This document shows, in pieces, positions 16,211-23,901 of a stretch of 31,738 bases of DNA (its first letter is position 1; every line of letters starts with the position of its first letter). Made by a program: the position numbers and the translations under genes. The DNA is from an uncultured Ruminococcus sp. (lineage in GTDB: Bacteria > Bacillota > Clostridia > Oscillospirales > Acutalibacteraceae), in contig CACYDB010000067.1 of the NCBI GenBank assembly GCA_902773035.1, forward strand, positions 1 to 31,738, given 5' to 3'. The notes below the pieces were generated by a model that worked only from the letters and a program-made list of their open reading frames with translations, was not told the origin of the DNA and made no database searches.

Positions 16211-17854
16211 TTATGCCGCCTTGGCGATATTGTATTTTGCGATAATATTATCGTACTCGTCAATGCTCTTTTTCATCAAGCCCATAAAGTCGCTTTCGGT
16301 ATACAGACCGTCGGAATTAGCGGTTATACCATTAAAGTACATCGGCATGATTGAGGGATGTACGGTTAAATCAAGCAGTGAAACGTTGCGAAGCTGTTCG
16401 GTCGTCTGATATACAAGATCGACAGTACAGAACTTCTCGCTCTTCGCATTTTTCCAGCGACTGAAAACAAGCTTTGAACCGATCGGAGTTTTCGCTTCTA
16501 TAGCGCCGGGAAGCTCGTAATCCTTAACTCCCATCGCGGCTAAAAGACTGCCGATGTTGGAATCGTGACCGCACAGGAATGTGAATTTGCGTCCGTCAGT
16601 GGTAAGCTCCTTGTTGATTTCCTGAAGCAGAGGATGAGCGACGTTTGAGGCGATTAGCGGAGCTGTGAAGAGTACGTCTCCGTAAACATCCTTGACCTCT
16701 GAAACCTGCTTCCACTCATTGTAGGTCAGATTCTTTCCGAACGCGGCTTCAATCGCTGTCGGAGCCTCGTAATACTGGAGTACAAGCGCATCGCTGACGG
16801 AGCAGGCGGTCTTGAGCGTACCCTTGACAGCCGGCTCGGCATTTTCTTTAAGAACGATTTCGGAATCGTCGGTGCTGAAAGCGGGGACTTCACCCTTTTT
16901 ATACGCCTCGGAATTCTCAAAATCAATGATATCGGATATCATCTTATAATTGTCGGAGAGACCTTTTACCTTATCAGCGTACAAATCCCAAATCTGTTTC
17001 TCAGCGTCGGCGCTGTATTCGTCATTACAGAACGTCAGCTGAGGAGTGAACACGGGATTCATTGTGTTAAACTCGCCCTTTGTTTCAATTTCAGTCTTTG
17101 CTGTGGGAAGTAAGCCCGCTGTGAAATACTTCGCGGTAGCGATCGTGCGCTGCTTTGAGTTCGCGTAAACGCGGACCTCATTCTCGTCCGGATGATAGTT
17201 TTCGGGGATAAGCTTTTCTGCTTCAAGCCATTTACGGAAAAACTGTCCCATCTCGGTTTCAAGAACGCCTCCGCGTAATGACAGTTCGCTGGGATTTGAC
17301 GACCAGTTAAACCACGTATACGGTGTTATCGTTCCGAGAACGGAGCCGCCCGAGCTGAGCGGAGCGCGTATGTTATGCCTTGAGAATATAACGACCTGCT
17401 CAAGCTCATATCCGTCGCGGGACAGATTTCCGACAGGATGAGTAGGGTTGTCGTCAGGCATAGGGGGATTATTCTTTTTTACTGTCAGCGCAAGAGTTTT
17501 GCTCAGCTTCTTTCCCTTGGCACTTTTCGCCTTAGTTGTTACCGTGATTTTTGTACTTCCTGCCTTTTTCGCGGTCACCTTGACATTGCTTCCGCTGACT
17601 TTGACCGTAGCGACCTCGGTTTTACTTGATTTAGCAGTGAACTTCTTTGAAGCTTTACCGTTGACCTTAACAGTTACCTTAAAGCTTTTTGTTACCTTCC
17701 CTTTAAGCGCGGGGATAGTAACGGTCGCCTTTTTAGCGATAGAAATTGACTTTACGTATTTCTTTGCTGTCTTTGCCTGCGCTCCTATGCCGAATGAGGA
17801 GCAGGCGAGGATTACACAAAGAAAAACGCTTAATGTTTGCTTTACACTTTTCAT
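16211..17854 (-). CDS. Secreted Agp-like histidine acid phosphatase with BIG2 domain
   Basis: The 547-residue product begins with a signal peptide (MKSVKQTLSVFLCVILACSS, cleavage probably after AQA at about 27). A very Lys-rich BIG2 domain follows at about 33-126, then a PPMPDDNP linker and a histidine acid phosphatase domain. The active site is RHNIRAP (159-165) with H160 as phospho-acceptor, and the proton donor pair is H430-D431 in GHDSN. RHNxRAP is the form in E. coli glucose-1-phosphatase Agp, so hydrolysis of glucose-1-phosphate or phytate outside the cell is likely. The ATG at 17854 has GGGAGG upstream; an extension to 17905 overlaps the promoter and is rejected. Confidence 0.88.
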   Translation of the reverse strand: MKSVKQTLSVFLCVILACSSFGIGAQAKTAKKYVKSISIAKKATVTIPALKGKVTKSFKVTVKVNGKASKKFTAKSSKTEVATVKVSGSNVKVTAKKAGSTKITVTTKAKSAKGKKLSKTLALTVKKNNPPMPDDNPTHPVGNLSRDGYELEQVVIFSRHNIRAPLSSGGSVLGTITPYTWFNWSSNPSELSLRGGVLETEMGQFFRKWLEAEKLIPENYHPDENEVRVYANSKQRTIATAKYFTAGLLPTAKTEIETKGEFNTMNPVFTPQLTFCNDEYSADAEKQIWDLYADKVKGLSDNYKMISDIIDFENSEAYKKGEVPAFSTDDSEIVLKENAEPAVKGTLKTACSVSDALVLQYYEAPTAIEAAFGKNLTYNEWKQVSEVKDVYGDVLFTAPLIASNVAHPLLQEINKELTTDGRKFTFLCGHDSNIGSLLAAMGVKDYELPGAIEAKTPIGSKLVFSRWKNAKSEKFCTVDLVYQTTEQLRNVSLLDLTVHPSIMPMYFNGITANSDGLYTESDFMGLMKKSIDEYDNIIAKYNIAKAA

Positions 17855-17882
17855 TTGATTTCCTCCCTTGAGTGTTTTATTC

Positions 17883-17910
17883 ATTATATCATAAAAAACC
17901 GACAAATCAA
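17883..17910 (-). promoter_or_regulatory. Promoter of the Agp-like phosphatase gene
   Basis: Minus strand: TTGATT, a 16-base spacer, consensus TATAAT, about 29 bases before the ATG at 17854. Confidence 0.65.
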
Positions 17911-17948
17911 AACTATTTTTATTATTACTTGGTTTTCATAAAAAACAA

Positions 17949-17972
17949 CGGGACAGTCAAACGACTGTCCCG
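17949..17972. terminator. Terminator-like hairpin between divergent promoters
   Basis: A perfect 10-bp stem (CGGGACAGTC / GACTGTCCCG, loop AAAC), followed by TTTATTGT on plus and TTGTTTTTTATG on minus. It looks like a bidirectional terminator but lies between two divergent genes, upstream of both promoters, where nothing visible ends. Confidence 0.6.
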
Positions 17973-17976
17973 TTTA

Positions 17977-18004
17977 TTGTACACCAAATCGAGTATAATA
18001 TAAT
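17977..18004 (+). promoter_or_regulatory. Promoter of the 76-residue orphan gene
   Basis: TTGTAC (17977-17982), a 16-base spacer and TATAAT (17999-18004). A second TATAAT overlaps at 17994-17999. Confidence 0.55.
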
Positions 18005-18032
18005 TGTAATCAAAAGAAACGAGGTATTTGAT

Positions 18033-18263
18033 ATGCTTACAATGGTATTAGCTCCCGAATTTGTTGAAGAAAAGGTCATCTCTCCTGATTTCAGCGCCAA
18101 TGAAAAAATTTCCGCCTTTGAGCGCTTCCTGCGTGACGGAGGCGTAAACAGCCCCGATTTGTACCTCTGCCGCGAGAATGAGGACTTCTCGTTTGAAGCC
18201 GTACTCTCAATCGACGAGCTCATAGCCGAGAGTCAGGAAAACTCCTTTGTCAGACCCGCTTAA
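18033..18263 (+). CDS. Small hypothetical protein (76 residues)
   Basis: I do not recognise this protein. It is acidic, without a signal peptide or membrane segment, rich in Glu, Phe and Ser. The pattern suggests alpha-helices around residues 22-35 (SANEKISAFERFLRDGG) and 58-70, with a central LYLCRENEDFSFEAV strand. Support for a real gene is a good promoter at 17977-18004, a GAGG ribosome binding site 8 bases before the ATG, and no overlap with neighbours. It converges with the DHHW gene, with only 4 bases between the two stops and no separate terminator. Confidence 0.6.
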   Translation: MLTMVLAPEFVEEKVISPDFSANEKISAFERFLRDGGVNSPDLYLCRENEDFSFEAVLSIDELIAESQENSFVRPA

Positions 18264-18267
18264 TCAA

Positions 18268-19398
18268 TCATTTAAGCCATACCAGATCTGTGTCCGTCGC
18301 AAAGTTGTCAATGCCGTAAATCACGAGCACTCTGTCGTATTTTCCGCTTTTAACCATATCGGAAATGCTGTTCTTGTAGTAGCGCGTGTCAACCAGCGTG
18401 ACTGTATTGAAGCTGTCCGCGAGGAACGGCGCGATACTGTGGGCAAAGCTGTCCTTGATCACAAGCGCCCTGCCTTTCTTAACATTCTTATTCGTGATTG
18501 TCTCAACGGCGTGATTGCCGTCAATGAACACAGGGTACTTGTCATCCGCTTTCAAGTGGTTCTTGAAGTACAGGCTGTCGTAGCTCTTGCTCTCCTTGCC
18601 CTCGGTGATAGTTATATTTATATCGCCCTTTTTATGATTAATGTTATTCCATAATGTGATAGAATCGGGCTTAGTAAGCCAGAAACCGCTCGTAGAGTAA
18701 GTCGTGCCGTAAAAATCCTTGTAGCTTTGCAGTTCATAGTCGCTTCTTGCCGAGGCTTTAACGCCGATCGCCGCGCACAGCTCCTCATACGCCGCCCTCG
18801 CTCCGTGAGAAGTCCAGTGATGGTCTGTCCTGTAGTAGAGCTGAGCCTTTTCACGCTTGAACCTCGCGCGTAAATCCACAAAGCCTATATCCTTCTTTTT
18901 CAGCATCGTCTTAACGTCGCCGATGATATAGTCGTCAAGATATTCATTGTGAACGGCGGGCAGAACATCACTTTTAATATATCCTGTGCTCGGCGCGAGC
19001 ATAACCGTAATCGGAACATCGACATTATCCTTGAATTTAAGGATGGTGCCGATGTTAGTTTTTACCCTGTTATCCGCGCTGACGGGCTCGTTTATAAGAT
19101 AGCCGTCCGAGCAGTTGTAAACGCCCTCGCTGGCGTTATTGCCGATAAAAAGGTTGTAATAGGCGTTGAGCCCGACCCACATATTCCTCAGCGGAAAGTG
19201 GTCGGCGAGGAAGCTCTCAAAGCCCGTTTCAAACTCACCGTTTGTAACAGTTTCAAGGTTAGCCTCGGGAAAGTCCTCGAGGTAACGCTTTTCTGCGGAG
19301 CTGTAGTCAGTTTTGGGCGTGATGATAAACAGCGCCGTCATTACAAAAATGAAGCACAGAAAAATTATCATCGGTGTAAGCAGAAGCTTTTTCTTCAT
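18268..19398 (-). CDS. DHHW (AlgJ/AlgX-like) O-acetylation protein
   Basis: The 376-residue product has one N-terminal membrane anchor (about residues 7-27, LLTPMIIFLCFIFVMTALFI) and an extracellular SGNH-like domain with the DHHW signature at 192-195 (YRTDHHWTSHG). A late ALVIKDSFAHSIAPFL segment resembles the conserved DSF block of the family. It follows the MBOAT gene by 18 bases, the classic AlgI-AlgJ pairing in which MBOAT brings acetyl groups across the membrane and the SGNH-like partner places them on an extracellular glycan. AAAGGAGC precedes the ATG. This is the last gene of the operon. Confidence 0.87.
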   Translation of the reverse strand: MKKKLLLTPMIIFLCFIFVMTALFIITPKTDYSSAEKRYLEDFPEANLETVTNGEFETGFESFLADHFPLRNMWVGLNAYYNLFIGNNASEGVYNCSDGYLINEPVSADNRVKTNIGTILKFKDNVDVPITVMLAPSTGYIKSDVLPAVHNEYLDDYIIGDVKTMLKKKDIGFVDLRARFKREKAQLYYRTDHHWTSHGARAAYEELCAAIGVKASARSDYELQSYKDFYGTTYSTSGFWLTKPDSITLWNNINHKKGDINITITEGKESKSYDSLYFKNHLKADDKYPVFIDGNHAVETITNKNVKKGRALVIKDSFAHSIAPFLADSFNTVTLVDTRYYKNSISDMVKSGKYDRVLVIYGIDNFATDTDLVWLK

Positions 19399-19416
19399 TT
19401 GTACAGCTCCTTTCGT

Positions 19417-20811
19417 TTAAAATCTGAAATAGAGGAACGGATTGTAGCTCTGATTGACAATTGAAGAGACCGCGATCACAAGTACGATCACACAAAATGC
19501 CGTCTCCGCAAGCCACATAAAGCGCCTGTCCTTTAGCTTTTCGTAAGCCATAGCCATAAGCGGAGTCGAGGCTACAGCCGCGGCGATCAGAATTACCGCG
19601 TATCTGCAAAGTATCACGAGCGCCTCTGAGCTTATGATACCCTCCGAGAAGTTGAACATACTGACGAAGAACTCGCCCATCTTGCCAAGATCCTCAAAGT
19701 AAAAGATTACCCAGCCGAATATAAATATGAGTATGGTGTAGAGGTGGAGCAGGGCGGAGGGGAGCTTGTCGAGCAGCTTTTTGAGCACGAACTTTTCAAT
19801 AATAAGTATCAGTCCGTAGTACATACCCCAGAGTATGAAGTTGTACGACGCGCCGTGCCACAGTCCCGTGCAAAACCACACGATTAGCAGGTTTATTATC
19901 TGCCTCGGAATACCCTTGCGGTTGCCGCCGAGTGAGATGTAAACGTATTCTCTGAACCACGTTGACAATGATATGTGCCACCGCCGCCAGAATTCCGTAA
20001 CCGATTTTGAGATGTAAGGGTAGTTGAAGTTCTTCAAAAACTCAAACCCGAGCATATTTCCGAGACCGCAAGCCATATCGCTGTAGCCCGAAAAATCAAA
20101 GTATATCTGGAACGTATAGCCGATAATTCCGACCCAGCTGCCTAAAACACCGTTAGGCGCGGAGGTCGCCTGAATAGCGTCCCACATCGCGCCCATCTGA
20201 TTTGCAATCAAAACCTTTTTGCCGAGCCCTACCATAAAGAGCTTTACGCCCCTGTTGAACTGCTCAAGCGTTTCCTCGCGGTGACTGAGCTGATACGCTA
20301 TGTCCTTGTAGCGAACGATCGGACCCGCGATAAGCTGCGGAAACAGCGCTACATACGTGCCGAAGTTGATAAGACTCTTCGACACGGGAGCGTCGTCGCG
20401 GTAAACGTCGATAACATAGCTCATCGTCTGGAAGGTGTAGAAGCTGATTCCTATAGGAAGGGATATCTCGGGAACGCTGATATCTGCGAACGGCAGCATA
20501 TTTATCGTCTCGCAAATCAGCGGCGTGTACTTGAAGAAGCCCAGCACCGCCACATCCGCTATACACGTCAGCGCGAGCGGGATTTTCATTCTGCGTTTAT
20601 CTGGCTTGAATTTCTCAACAAAATATCCGCCTATATAGTTGATTACGATTGAGACGAGCATAAGCGTTACGAGAACAGGCTCGCCCCAGCCGTAGAATAT
20701 TAGATTAACAAAGAAAAGAAAGATGTTGCGCGCCTTACGCGGTACAAGATAGTACACAAGCAGTACGAGCGGCAGGTACCCGAACAGGAATATCAGGCTC
20801 GAAAATACCAT
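19417..20811 (-). CDS. MBOAT O-acyltransferase (AlgI/DltB-like)
   Basis: The 464-residue polytopic membrane protein has the MBOAT hallmark histidine at H319 (FCTGLWHGASYNFILWG). The family core (FYTFQTMSYVIDVYR, LIAGPIVRYKDI, FDFSGYSDMACGLG, then EFWRRWHISLSTWFR) is present. Such proteins move acyl groups, usually acetyl, from a cytosolic donor to extracytoplasmic glycans; DltB is the teichoic-acid relative. Pairing with the DHHW protein just downstream, and the absence of dltA/dltC, favour polysaccharide O-acetylation over D-alanylation. The ATG at 20811 has AAGGAGA upstream, 34 bases after the symporter stop. Confidence 0.95.
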   Translation of the reverse strand: MVFSSLIFLFGYLPLVLLVYYLVPRKARNIFLFFVNLIFYGWGEPVLVTLMLVSIVINYIGGYFVEKFKPDKRRMKIPLALTCIADVAVLGFFKYTPLICETINMLPFADISVPEISLPIGISFYTFQTMSYVIDVYRDDAPVSKSLINFGTYVALFPQLIAGPIVRYKDIAYQLSHREETLEQFNRGVKLFMVGLGKKVLIANQMGAMWDAIQATSAPNGVLGSWVGIIGYTFQIYFDFSGYSDMACGLGNMLGFEFLKNFNYPYISKSVTEFWRRWHISLSTWFREYVYISLGGNRKGIPRQIINLLIVWFCTGLWHGASYNFILWGMYYGLILIIEKFVLKKLLDKLPSALLHLYTILIFIFGWVIFYFEDLGKMGEFFVSMFNFSEGIISSEALVILCRYAVILIAAAVASTPLMAMAYEKLKDRRFMWLAETAFCVIVLVIAVSSIVNQSYNPFLYFRF

Positions 20812-20845
20812 TTTATCTCTCCTTTCTCAAAAACTTTTGAAAAAT

Positions 20846-22270
20846 TTATTTATCCACGGTCGGAATTTCGGCCCTGTCAAATTCGTCTAACCGTTTGCCG
20901 TAGAGGTAGTAGTTCGTTTCCTTTACGACGACTCCCGAGAGCAGTATCACGGCGACAATGTTCGGGATAGCCATAAGCGCGTTGAATATATCCGACAGCG
21001 ACCATACGATGTCGAGCGAGATAACAGGCGCCACAAGCAGTACAAATACAAATAAAAGTCGATACGGTACCATTCCGCGTCTGCCGAAAAGGTACTCCAC
21101 GCATCTCTCACCGTAGTAAGACCATCCGAGGATAGTTGAGTAAGCGAACGCAAGTATGCCGACAACGAGTATCGGTGTGCCGACAACGGGTATCTGCTGA
21201 AAAGCGTGGTAGGTGAGGCTGCCGCCCTCCGCGCCCTTAAAGCCCACAGGATTTTTGATGATCGAGCTGACGAGTACAAGACCTGTCATAAGGCATACAA
21301 CAACTGTATCCCAGAAGGTTCCCGTTGAGGAGATGAGCGCCTGACGGACAGGGTTTCTCGACTGAGCCGCTGAGGCTACGATCGGAGCCGAGCCCATACC
21401 GGACTCGTTGGAGAAAAGTCCTCTCGCGATACCGTATCGCGCCGCTATCATAACTGTAGAGCCTATAAATCCGCCTGCCGCCGCCTGAGGCATAAAGGCT
21501 GATTTAATGATCAAGGCAACCGCGTCGCCGAGGTATTGGGAGTTTATTATCAGGATAATTATACAGCCCAGCACGTACAATACCGCCATAGCAGGTACGA
21601 GCAGCTCGCAGACCTTTGAAATAGCCTTGATACCGCCGAAGATGACCGCCGCCGTAACCGCAGCGACAAGGATTCCGACGATTCCCGATACCGCCGAGAT
21701 TTTCATTCCGAAGATATTCCATACCCATTCGCCGCTGTAATTAAAGGTGTTGTTCAAAATGTTCGAGATGGCGTTGACCTGAACGCCCGAGCCTATTCCG
21801 AATGACGCCAGAAGCGCGAATACGGCAAAGAGTATTCCCAGCCACTTCATTTTCAGTCCGCGTTCAAGCGCGAACATCGCGCCGCCGAGCATACGTCCGT
21901 CCTTAGTCTTGACTCTGTATTTGAACGCGAGCAGGGACTCGGCGTATTTTGTCGCGATTCCCAGCACGCCCGTAAGCCAGCACCACAGCACCGCTCCGGG
22001 ACCTCCCAGAGCTATAGCCGTTCCGACGCCTATGATATTACCCGTGCCGATTGTTGAGGCGAGAGCCGTCGCCAAAGCCTGAAACGGACTTATATCACCG
22101 CTTGAGTCGGGGTCCTTTGTGACCGAAAGTCGAATCGCCTTTAGTGTCTTTTTCTGCACAAATTTCGTGCGTACAGTCATAAACAGGTGGGTTCCGAGGA
22201 GGAGGATTATCATAAACCATCCCCAGAGGAAAGAATCCGCCTCGTCGATAATCTTAGTTATCAGTTCCAT
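20846..22270 (-). CDS. Sodium:alanine/glycine symporter (AGCS family)
   Basis: The 474-residue polytopic protein matches AGCS/DAACS carriers that import alanine or glycine with Na+ or H+. The family motif ASTIGTGNIIGVGTAIALGG lies near residues 72-91. NESGMGSAPIVASAA in the second half and about ten hydrophobic segments fit the family. The gene starts 17 bases inside the 3' end of the HAD gene, with GGAG upstream of its ATG in the HAD coding sequence, so the two are coupled. Which amino acid is carried cannot be told. Confidence 0.95.
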   Translation of the reverse strand: MELITKIIDEADSFLWGWFMIILLLGTHLFMTVRTKFVQKKTLKAIRLSVTKDPDSSGDISPFQALATALASTIGTGNIIGVGTAIALGGPGAVLWCWLTGVLGIATKYAESLLAFKYRVKTKDGRMLGGAMFALERGLKMKWLGILFAVFALLASFGIGSGVQVNAISNILNNTFNYSGEWVWNIFGMKISAVSGIVGILVAAVTAAVIFGGIKAISKVCELLVPAMAVLYVLGCIIILIINSQYLGDAVALIIKSAFMPQAAAGGFIGSTVMIAARYGIARGLFSNESGMGSAPIVASAAQSRNPVRQALISSTGTFWDTVVVCLMTGLVLVSSIIKNPVGFKGAEGGSLTYHAFQQIPVVGTPILVVGILAFAYSTILGWSYYGERCVEYLFGRRGMVPYRLLFVFVLLVAPVISLDIVWSLSDIFNALMAIPNIVAVILLSGVVVKETNYYLYGKRLDEFDRAEIPTVDK

Positions 22271-22925
22271 TATTAATCTCCTCTGTTAGTGTAATGAGTT
22301 CGCCGAGGTTGTTAAGTACCCTGTAAACGAGTCTCAGCGTATTCTCGTCGGGCTCATCCATATCGGGTATCATAACAGGCGCGCAGCCTGCTCTGTACGC
22401 CGACTGTATTCCGTTCGGGCTGTCCTCGACCGCAAGACAGTTTTTAGGCTTTAAGCCCAGCTTTTCGCACGCGTAAAGATATATGTCGGGCTCAGGCTTG
22501 CCGCGCTCAACCATATGAGCCGATATAACCTCGTCAAAATATCCCAGTACGCCGATGTTTTTCAGATATCTTTCTGCGATATCAGCCTTTGTCGCGGTCG
22601 CGAGGGCGATTTTCAAGCCCATATCTTTCAGCGTAGCGAGCGTCTTTTCTGCGTAAGGCTTCGGGTCAATGCCGCGCTCGTCAACATAGGCGTTCATCAG
22701 CTCAATGCGCCTGTTGCGAACCTTGTCATAATCAAAGTCCTCGCCGAAAAAGCCCTTGAGTCTCTCGATCGCGTAAGGACGCGCCAGACTTCGTATGGCG
22801 AGCGAGTGGCGAATCTCCCACGGATAGCCGCACTCTCTGCCCGCCTGTTTCCAGAACCTGACGTAGAGCTTCTCGCTGTCGAGAATCACGCCGTCCATAT
22901 CAAAAACCACGCCGTAAATCTTCAT
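22254..22925 (-). CDS. HAD phosphatase/beta-phosphoglucomutase-like
   Basis: The 223-residue HAD-superfamily enzyme has a C1 cap domain. The catalytic motif is FDMDGVILDSE (nucleophile D9, acid D11). Motif II is ALATATK, motif III is the Lys in GKPEPDIYLYACEKLG, and motif IV is VEDSPNGIQSA. This pattern is shared by beta-phosphoglucomutases, phosphoglycolate and small-sugar phosphatases, so the substrate is open. It overlaps the upstream EamA gene by 4 bases (ATGA) and the downstream symporter by 17 bases, both signs of translational coupling. Confidence 0.92.
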   Translation of the reverse strand: MKIYGVVFDMDGVILDSEKLYVRFWKQAGRECGYPWEIRHSLAIRSLARPYAIERLKGFFGEDFDYDKVRNRRIELMNAYVDERGIDPKPYAEKTLATLKDMGLKIALATATKADIAERYLKNIGVLGYFDEVISAHMVERGKPEPDIYLYACEKLGLKPKNCLAVEDSPNGIQSAYRAGCAPVMIPDMDEPDENTLRLVYRVLNNLGELITLTEEINNGTDN

Positions 22926-23842
22926 TTGATCACCTTAATGTTTACCAGAACAATGCCCGCCGCGATAAGCGCGAGGGGAATCAACGTCTGAGCTCCGAAC
23001 GCGTTCTCGCCGAGCAGTATCCACGACCATACCGCGCCGAAAACCGGCACCAGCATTGTAAATACCGAAATCTTGCTGACAGGGTGATATCGGAGCAGCG
23101 CCGTCCACAAAAGGAAGCTTACCGCCGACACCAATGAAAGCCATAACAATATAATCATACCGCCGTAATTGAAAATGTCAATATTTCCGCCCAAAATAAT
23201 TCCCGAAATTATCAAAATTACGCCGCCGATGACCAACTGCCACGCCGTTACGGTCACAGGGTCGCGGTTTGGAGAGATTTTCTTGGTTATGATATTGCCG
23301 CCCGCTCCGCTTAAAGCCGAGAGCAAAACGATAATATCTCCGAGAAAATACGCGGAATTGAGCGAAAAATCAGCCGCGTTCACGAGGACTATTCCTCCGA
23401 GTCCCGCGATACAGCCCAGCGTTTTGAGCGCGGTCATCCTGTCGTCCTTGAAGAAAACAGCCGCCAGAACGACTGAGAAAATTGACGCCGTACCTGTGAG
23501 TATTGAGGTGTTAGTCGCCGTCGTCAAGCCCACGCCGATATAGGCGAAAAGGTATTGCAGCGTTGTCTGAACGACGCCGAGCGCGGCTATGGGCAGAATA
23601 TCCGACCTTCGCGGATTAGGCGCCTTTTTGCGAGCTAAAAGCCCGAAAATGTAAACGAGTATTCCCGCGAGAGTGAAGCGTATTCCCGCGAACAAAAGCT
23701 TTGAGCCGATGTCGCCCTGTTCGACCGCAAACCTCGCGTAACCGAGCTTTATAAGCGGAAAAGCCGTTCCCCACAGCATTACGCACAGCAACGCCGCGGG
23801 GAGAGCGATAATATTCGATTTCAAATTCAGCTTTTCTTTCAT
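22922..23842 (-). CDS. EamA/DMT-family transporter
   Basis: The 306-residue membrane protein has ten predicted helices arranged as two EamA repeats, typical of the drug/metabolite transporter superfamily. Examples are PALLCVMLWGTAFPLIKLGY at the start of repeat one and ILLWLSLVSAVSFLLWTALL in repeat two. Members export amino acids, other metabolites or nucleotide sugars; the substrate is not evident. It is the first gene of a five-gene minus-strand run ending at 18268. GGAAAG lies 5 bases before the ATG. The hairpin at 23861 separates it from the CotH gene, and I find no convincing promoter of its own. Confidence 0.93.
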   Translation of the reverse strand: MKEKLNLKSNIIALPAALLCVMLWGTAFPLIKLGYARFAVEQGDIGSKLLFAGIRFTLAGILVYIFGLLARKKAPNPRRSDILPIAALGVVQTTLQYLFAYIGVGLTTATNTSILTGTASIFSVVLAAVFFKDDRMTALKTLGCIAGLGGIVLVNAADFSLNSAYFLGDIIVLLSALSGAGGNIITKKISPNRDPVTVTAWQLVIGGVILIISGIILGGNIDIFNYGGMIILLWLSLVSAVSFLLWTALLRYHPVSKISVFTMLVPVFGAVWSWILLGENAFGAQTLIPLALIAAGIVLVNIKVIK

Positions 23843-23860
23843 AGCGCTTTCCGAAATTTA

Positions 23861-23882
23861 GGGCTGTCGTTACTGACAGCCC
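23861..23882 (-). terminator. Terminator-like hairpin after the CotH gene
   Basis: A perfect 8-bp stem (GGGCTGTC / GACAGCCC, 6-base loop). On the minus strand it is followed by TAAATTTC, a weak U-tract, so some readthrough into the EamA operon is plausible. Confidence 0.6.
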
Positions 23883-23901
23883 GTCAATTTATGTAAAAAA
23901 C

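Noticed and set aside
19417..20811. DltB of a D-alanylation operon, given the linked alanine symporter
   Set aside because: No dltA, dltC or dltD is present and the adjacent partner is a DHHW protein, which points to polysaccharide O-acetylation.
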